64,000 bases of DNA, taken from NCBI RefSeq assembly GCF_000744655.1, contig NZ_JQMJ01000004.1, positions 2,418,001 to 2,482,000 of the forward strand, read 5' to 3'. Position 1 is the first letter of the stretch, and every line of letters begins with the position of its first letter. The DNA comes from Streptacidiphilus rugosus AM-16 (GTDB lineage Bacteria; Actinomycetota; Actinomycetes; Streptomycetales; Streptomycetaceae). Below the pieces are notes generated by a model. That model did not search any database and was not told where the DNA came from. It saw only the letters and a program-made list of their open reading frames with translations. A program made the position numbers and the translations under genes. Shown here piece by piece: positions 59,549 through 64,000 of the stretch.

Positions 59549-61456
59549 TCAGAGCGCTTCCGCGCCACGGGACCGCAGCGTCTGGCCGTACTGCTGCAGC
59601 ATCCACAGCTCGCCCTGGACGGCCGCCAGCTGCTCGGGATCCGCGTTCGCACCCAGCCGCTGCAGCTGCCCGCGGCAGGCGGCCACCCGCCGCTCCACCG
59701 CCTGGAGCCGCAGCTTGACCAGGAACTCCCCGGCGTAGAGCGCGTCGGGGGCCCGCCGGGTGCGCACCGGCTCGACCGCGAGCTCGGTGATCAGGCCGCG
59801 CACGGCGTCGTCGGGCGCGACCTCGCGCAGCACGTCGACCCAGACGTCCGCGGCCAGCGCCCCCGCGGTGACGCCGCCGCCCGCCGTGATGGCGGCGCGC
59901 ACGGCGGCGTAGGGCGGGGTGGGGAACTCCTCGGGCGCGAACGCGTCCAGCACCGGCGCGACCAGGGCGGGGAACTGCAGGGCCAGCTTGAGCAGTTCGC
60001 GTTCGACGAACTGGCCGGGGTTGCGCGGGTCGAGCCGGAACGCGGGCCGCTGCGGCGTGGCCGGCTGCGGCGCCTGCTCCTGCCGTCGCTGCTGCCCGGG
60101 GCCGCCCGACGCCTCGCGACGCGCCTCCCAGCGGGCGAGCTGGCCGACGCGACGCACCACGAACGGCTCGTCGAGGATGCCGAGCAGCCCGGCCAGCCGG
60201 ACCGCGTACTCGTGCTGGATCGAGCGGTCCCTGATCCGGGCCACGATCGGCGCGGACTGCTCCAGCGCGGCGGCGCGCCCCTCGGCCGTGTCGAGGTTGT
60301 GGCTGCCGACGGCCGCCTTGATGGCGAACTCGAAGAGCGGGACCGGGTGTTCGATCAGGTTGCGGACCGCTTCGTCGCCCTCGGCGATGCGCAGCTCGCA
60401 CGGGTCCATGCCGCCGGGGCTGACCGCGATGGAGGTCCGCGCGGCGAACTTCTGGTCGTCCTCGAAGGCCCGCAGCGCGGCCTTCTGGCCGGCCGCGTCG
60501 CCGTCGAAGGTGAAGACCACCTCGCCCTTCCAGGCCGAGGTGTCCATCAGCAGCCGGCGCAGGATCTTGATGTGGTCCTCGCCGAAGGCGGTGCCGCAGG
60601 TGGCCACCGCCGAGGTGACCCCGGCCAGATGACAGGCCATCACATCCGTGTAGCCCTCGACCACCACGGCCCGGCCGGACTTGGCGATCTCCTTCTTGGC
60701 AAGCTCGATCCCGTACAGCACGTGGGACTTCTTGTAGAGCGGGGTCTCCGGGGTGTTGAGGTACTTGGGCCCGTTGTCGTCCTCGCGCAGTCGACGCGCG
60801 CCGAAGCCGACGACCTCGCCGGTCAGATCCCTGATCGGCCAGATCAGCCGGGCGCGGAAGCGGTCCATCGGGCCGCGCCTGCCCTCCGAGCAGATGCCGG
60901 ACAGCAGCAGTTCACGGTCGGTGTAGCCCTTGCCGCGCAGCAGCCGGGTGAGGTTCTCGAAGCCCGCGGGCGCGTAGCCGACGCCGAAGTGGGCGGCGGC
61001 CTCGCGCTCGAAGCCGCGCTCCTTGAGGAAGCGCCGGCCGATCTCGGCCTCGGGGCTGTTCAGCTGTTCCTGGAACCAGGCGGCGGCCAGCTTGTTGATC
61101 TCCAGCAGGCGCGTGCGCTCGCCCTGCTGGCGGCCGGGGACGTAGGAGCCGCCCTCGTACCGCAGCGTGATGCCGACCGAGGGGGCGAGCCGCTCCACCG
61201 TCTCCACGAAGGAGAGGTGTTCGATCTTCATCACGAAGCCGATGGTGTCGCCGCTCTCCTGGCAGCCGAAGCAGTTGTAGACGCCCTTGCTGGGGTTCAC
61301 GTAGAAGGAGGCGGACTTCTCGTCGTGGAACGGGCACAGCCCCTTGAGCTGACCGCCGCCGCCGTTGGCGAGCTGGACGTACTCGCCGACGACAGCGTCG
61401 ATCCGCAGCGCGGTCTTCACCGCCTGCACGTCCTCGTCCTTGATGCGTCCCGCCAC
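59549..61456 (-). CDS. dnaG: DNA primase
   Basis: Protein of 635 residues that makes RNA primers for chromosome replication. The N-terminal CHC2 zinc finger shows CPFHDEKSASFYVNPSKG and CFGCQESGD. The TOPRIM core includes VVVEGYTDVMACHLAG and FTFDGDAAGQKAA. The C-terminal helicase-binding part follows an Arg/Gln/Pro linker (PGQQRRQEQAPQPATPQRP). GTG at 61456 is chosen to start AGRIKDEDVQAVK, the standard N-terminus. It lies upstream of the sigma gene, the usual dnaG-rpoD order. Confidence 0.97.
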   Translation of the reverse strand: MAGRIKDEDVQAVKTALRIDAVVGEYVQLANGGGGQLKGLCPFHDEKSASFYVNPSKGVYNCFGCQESGDTIGFVMKIEHLSFVETVERLAPSVGITLRYEGGSYVPGRQQGERTRLLEINKLAAAWFQEQLNSPEAEIGRRFLKERGFEREAAAHFGVGYAPAGFENLTRLLRGKGYTDRELLLSGICSEGRRGPMDRFRARLIWPIRDLTGEVVGFGARRLREDDNGPKYLNTPETPLYKKSHVLYGIELAKKEIAKSGRAVVVEGYTDVMACHLAGVTSAVATCGTAFGEDHIKILRRLLMDTSAWKGEVVFTFDGDAAGQKAALRAFEDDQKFAARTSIAVSPGGMDPCELRIAEGDEAVRNLIEHPVPLFEFAIKAAVGSHNLDTAEGRAAALEQSAPIVARIRDRSIQHEYAVRLAGLLGILDEPFVVRRVGQLARWEARREASGGPGQQRRQEQAPQPATPQRPAFRLDPRNPGQFVERELLKLALQFPALVAPVLDAFAPEEFPTPPYAAVRAAITAGGGVTAGALAADVWVDVLREVAPDDAVRGLITELAVEPVRTRRAPDALYAGEFLVKLRLQAVERRVAACRGQLQRLGANADPEQLAAVQGELWMLQQYGQTLRSRGAEAL

Positions 61457-61515
61457 GACCAGCAGTCTACGGTGGCACCAGGACAATCAGCGGACGCGTG
61501 AACCTGCCGCGGGGA

Positions 61516-62787
61516 CTACTCCTCCAGCAGCCGCTCCAGCGGGACCGAGGGGTCGGCCAGCCGCTCGGGGTCGACCGGTCGGCGGGAGCGGACCAGGGCC
61601 TGGATCGGCGCCGTGACGTCCCACACGTTCACGTTCATGCCCGCAAGCACCCGGCCGTCGCTCGCCTGCCAGAAGGCCAGGAACTCGCGCTTGCCCGCGT
61701 CACCCCTGACCACCACCCGCTCGTAGCCGCCGGGCGCGGCGAAGCCCGAGTACTCCATGCCCAGGTCGTACTGGTCGGAGTAGAAGTAGGGCACGCGGTC
61801 GTAGACGACCTCCTGGCCCAGCATCGAGCGCGCCGCCGCCGGTCCGCCGTTCAGCGCGTTCGCCCAGTGCTCCACCCGCAGGCGGCGCTCGAAGAGCGGA
61901 TGCCAGGCGCCTGCGACGTCGCCGGCCGCGAAGACGGCCGGGTCGGAGCTGCGCAGCGCCGCGTCGACGGCGATGCCGCCGCCCTCCTCGCGCGGCGCCA
62001 GCTCCAGACCGGCCTGCTCGGCCAGGGCCGTCTCCGGGGCCGCGCCGATGCCGATGAGCACCGCGTGCGCGGGGTGCTCCTGACCGTCGTCGGTGTGGGC
62101 CGCCAGCACCATGCCGTCCCGGCCCTCGATCTCGGTGACCGTGGCGCCGAAGTGGAACTTCACCCCCCGCTCCTGGTGCAGCTCGGCGAAGAACGTGCCC
62201 AGCTCAGGGCCGAGCGCGGCCTGCAACGGCGTCGACTGCGGCTCCACGACGGTGACCTCGGCCCCGTAGGCGCGCGCGGCGGCCGCCGCCTCCAGACCGA
62301 TCCAGCCCGCGCCGACCACCACCAGGGTGCCGTTCTCCCTGCCCAGCGTCTGCAGCGTCGCCCGCAGCCGCTCGGAGTCCGCCACCCGGCGCAGGTAGTG
62401 GACGCCGCCCAGGTCCGCTCCGGGGATGTCCAGCTGCCGGGGCGCGGAGCCGGTCGCCAGCAGCAGCCGGTCGTAACCGATCACGCCGCCGTCCCCGCCG
62501 AGCCTGAGCTCGCGCGTGCCCCGGTCCAGGCCGACCACCGGCGAGCCGAGGTGCAGTTCCACGTCGTGGGCCGCGTACCAGGCGGAGTCGTGCACGAAGA
62601 GCTCGGACCGCTCGGTGCTCCCGGCCAGGTAGCCCTTGGAGAGCGGCGGACGCTCGTAGGGCTGGTCGCGCTCGGCGCCGAGCAGTATCACCCGCCCGGT
62701 GAAGCCCTCCGCACGCAAGGTCTCCGCCGCTTTTGCGCCGGCCAGTCCGGCCCCGACGATCGCCATCGTCGCGTGCGCGTCCGCCAT
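61516..62787 (-). CDS. FAD/NAD(P)H-dependent reductase, ferredoxin-reductase-like
   Basis: Protein of 423 residues with two dinucleotide-binding folds: IVGAGLAGAKAAETLRAEGF for FAD and LVVVGAGWIGLEAAAAARAY for NAD(P)H. PYERPPLSKGYLAG is typical of rubredoxin/ferredoxin reductases serving P450 or dioxygenase systems. VFAAGDVAGAWHP is the second FAD motif, with a final reductase C-terminal domain. Start ATG with AGAGGAGAA upstream. It lies 59 bases before dnaG in the same direction. The electron acceptor is not encoded next to it. Confidence 0.93.
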   Translation of the reverse strand: MADAHATMAIVGAGLAGAKAAETLRAEGFTGRVILLGAERDQPYERPPLSKGYLAGSTERSELFVHDSAWYAAHDVELHLGSPVVGLDRGTRELRLGGDGGVIGYDRLLLATGSAPRQLDIPGADLGGVHYLRRVADSERLRATLQTLGRENGTLVVVGAGWIGLEAAAAARAYGAEVTVVEPQSTPLQAALGPELGTFFAELHQERGVKFHFGATVTEIEGRDGMVLAAHTDDGQEHPAHAVLIGIGAAPETALAEQAGLELAPREEGGGIAVDAALRSSDPAVFAAGDVAGAWHPLFERRLRVEHWANALNGGPAAARSMLGQEVVYDRVPYFYSDQYDLGMEYSGFAAPGGYERVVVRGDAGKREFLAFWQASDGRVLAGMNVNVWDVTAPIQALVRSRRPVDPERLADPSVPLERLLEE

Positions 62788-62997
62788 GTCCTGTTCTCCT
62801 CTGTCGGCTCGCTCGGTGCTCGTCCCACTGACCCGCCGTACCGCTCGTCCCGCCGTACGCCGGACTCGCCCGCCCCGTGCCCGGGTACTCCGTGCACGGG
62901 TGCTCCTGCGAGCCTCCCGCATGGCCACCCCGAGGTGAAGAGGGCGTCGCTGATCATTCGTCACAACGAGTGCCGGGACCTCGTGAAGTGACGGATC

Positions 62998-64000
62998 TCA
63001 GGCGGGCCTGCCGAGGGCCCGGTATCGTGCGAGCGCCGAGGCGTCGGTCAAGGTGGCGATCTGGTCGATGACGGCGCGCAGCCGGCCCGCGTCGTCCGAG
63101 GCCTCCTCGTAGAGGGTGCGGAAGACCGGGTCGAGCCCCTCCGGCGCCGAGGCGACCAGGGCCTCGGCCAGCTCGCCGATCACCACGCGCTGCCGACGGC
63201 GCAGCAGCTCCTGGTCGTCGCGCTGCATGACGTAGCGGTCGGCCACCGCCTTGAGCACCGCGCACTCCAGCCGCACCTCGCGGGGCACGATCAGGTCCGC
63301 GCGGTAACGGGTCAGCGGACCAGGGCCGTACGCGGCGCGCGTGGCCGTCTCGGCGGCCGTGCAGAAGCGCCCGATCAGCTGGCTGGTCATGTCCTTGAGC
63401 CCGGCCCGGTCCCTGGCGGAGCCGTCGTAGCGGTGCGGCCACCACTCCTCGGCCCGCAGCCGGTCCAGCGCGTCGGCGAACTCGTCCGGCTCCGCCCCGC
63501 GCGCGTACCGGGCGGCGACCTCGCACAGCTCGGCCCGCTCGGCGCCGGAGGCCAGCGCGGTCGGGTCGAGATGGCCGGCGTGCAGGCCGTCCTCCACGTC
63601 GTGCACCGAGTAGGCGACGTCGTCGGACCAGTCCATCACCTGGGCCTCGAAACAGCGCCGGTGCGGCGGCGCGCCCTGCCGCAGCCAGGCGAAGACGGCG
63701 TGGTCGTCCTCGTAGACGCCGTACTTGTTGGGCAGTTCCGGGTGCTCGCCGCGTTGCCAGGGGTACTTGGTGGCGGCGTCCAGCGCCGCCCGGGTGAGGT
63801 TCAGACCGACGCTGATGGGCCGGCCGCCCTCCTCCACGTGCGGCACGAAGCGCTTGGGCTCCAGCCGGGTGAGGATGCGCAGGCTCTGCGCGTTGCCCTC
63901 GAAGCCGCCGCAGGCCTCCGCGGCCACGTCGAGCGCCTCCTCGCCGTTGTGGCCGAAGGGCGGGTGGCCGATGTCGTGCGCCAGGCAGGCCGTCTCGACG
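62998..64000 (-). CDS. dgt: Deoxyguanosinetriphosphate triphosphohydrolase-like protein (5'-truncated by window)
   Basis: HD-domain dNTPase that splits dGTP into deoxyguanosine and triphosphate. The frame continues off the right edge: the last bases encode [17 protein letters not shown], the HD metal motif. Then come [23 protein letters not shown] (nucleotide pocket) and [20 protein letters not shown] with the remaining metal Asp. The C-terminus is [18 protein letters not shown]. The true start is outside the window. A 210-base gap separates it from the reductase. Confidence 0.95.
   Translation of the reverse strand, partial: VETACLAHDIGHPPFGHNGEEALDVAAEACGGFEGNAQSLRILTRLEPKRFVPHVEEGGRPISVGLNLTRAALDAATKYPWQRGEHPELPNKYGVYEDDHAVFAWLRQGAPPHRRCFEAQVMDWSDDVAYSVHDVEDGLHAGHLDPTALASGAERAELCEVAARYARGAEPDEFADALDRLRAEEWWPHRYDGSARDRAGLKDMTSQLIGRFCTAAETATRAAYGPGPLTRYRADLIVPREVRLECAVLKAVADRYVMQRDDQELLRRRQRVVIGELAEALVASAPEGLDPVFRTLYEEASDDAGRLRAVIDQIATLTDASALARYRALGRPA

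Overview
The window is very GC-rich DNA of a streptomycete-type actinobacterium. It has GTG starts, a FasR-fabD-fabH-acpP-fabF locus, DUF3052 beside the homodimeric aceE, a primary-type sigma gene beside dnaG, and an actinomycete integrative and conjugative element (AICE). Two secreted proteases from families that work at acid pH (G1 and S53) hint at an acidophile such as Streptacidiphilus; this is inference only.

Bases 1-12241, AICE. In order: a TraB/FtsK-type dsDNA pump (cut by the window edge), small membrane (Spd-like) proteins, SSB, a GGDEF protein, a C5-cytosine methyltransferase, a Cys/His-rich HNH-like protein, a two-domain beta-clamp-like protein, a prim-pol, a RepA-like AAA ATPase, an excisionase and a tyrosine integrase. 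Beyond the integrase lies a 622-residue protein of unknown function on the opposite strand, in visibly AT-richer DNA. The 3' end of a complete tRNA-Val(UAC) faces the element and is the proposed attachment site.

Bases 12521-29077, chromosome with a tellurium-resistance-like (Ter) module: a coiled-coil protein, an FmdB-type zinc ribbon, a DUF4383 membrane protein, then a minus-strand operon of CitE-like lyase, a phosphoribosyltransferase-TRSP-StiP fusion and a HAD phosphatase. Around it are three TerD proteins, a TerA-like protein, a DUF475 (TerC-like) membrane protein, a DUF2637 membrane protein, a ROK regulator, an AhpE-type peroxiredoxin and DUF3052.

Bases 29645-41273: aceE, a secreted G1 peptidase, a secreted alpha/beta hydrolase, a MerR/aldo-keto reductase pair sharing a palindromic operator with a divergent serine hydrolase, a pirin, an AfsR/SARP regulator and a small secreted protein.

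Bases 41482-48017: FasR and the type II fatty-acid synthase genes (fabH shows an apparent single-base frameshift near its start), followed by a repeat-rich gap and a TetR/membrane-protein pair.

Bases 48050-64000: an S53 protease, DUF3145, a zinc-independent alcohol-dehydrogenase-like oxidoreductase with a divergent MarR regulator, a tRNA with CAU anticodon, a dienelactone-hydrolase-like protein, a DUF574 methyltransferase, a DUF308 membrane protein, two tandem tRNA-Asn genes, a xylulokinase-like kinase, and a minus-strand run dgt - ferredoxin-reductase-like - dnaG - sigma factor.

A composite palindromic repeat is scattered between genes (27477, 34803, 46875, 57979). Near 46621 one of its modules has expanded into a 30-bp tandem array.
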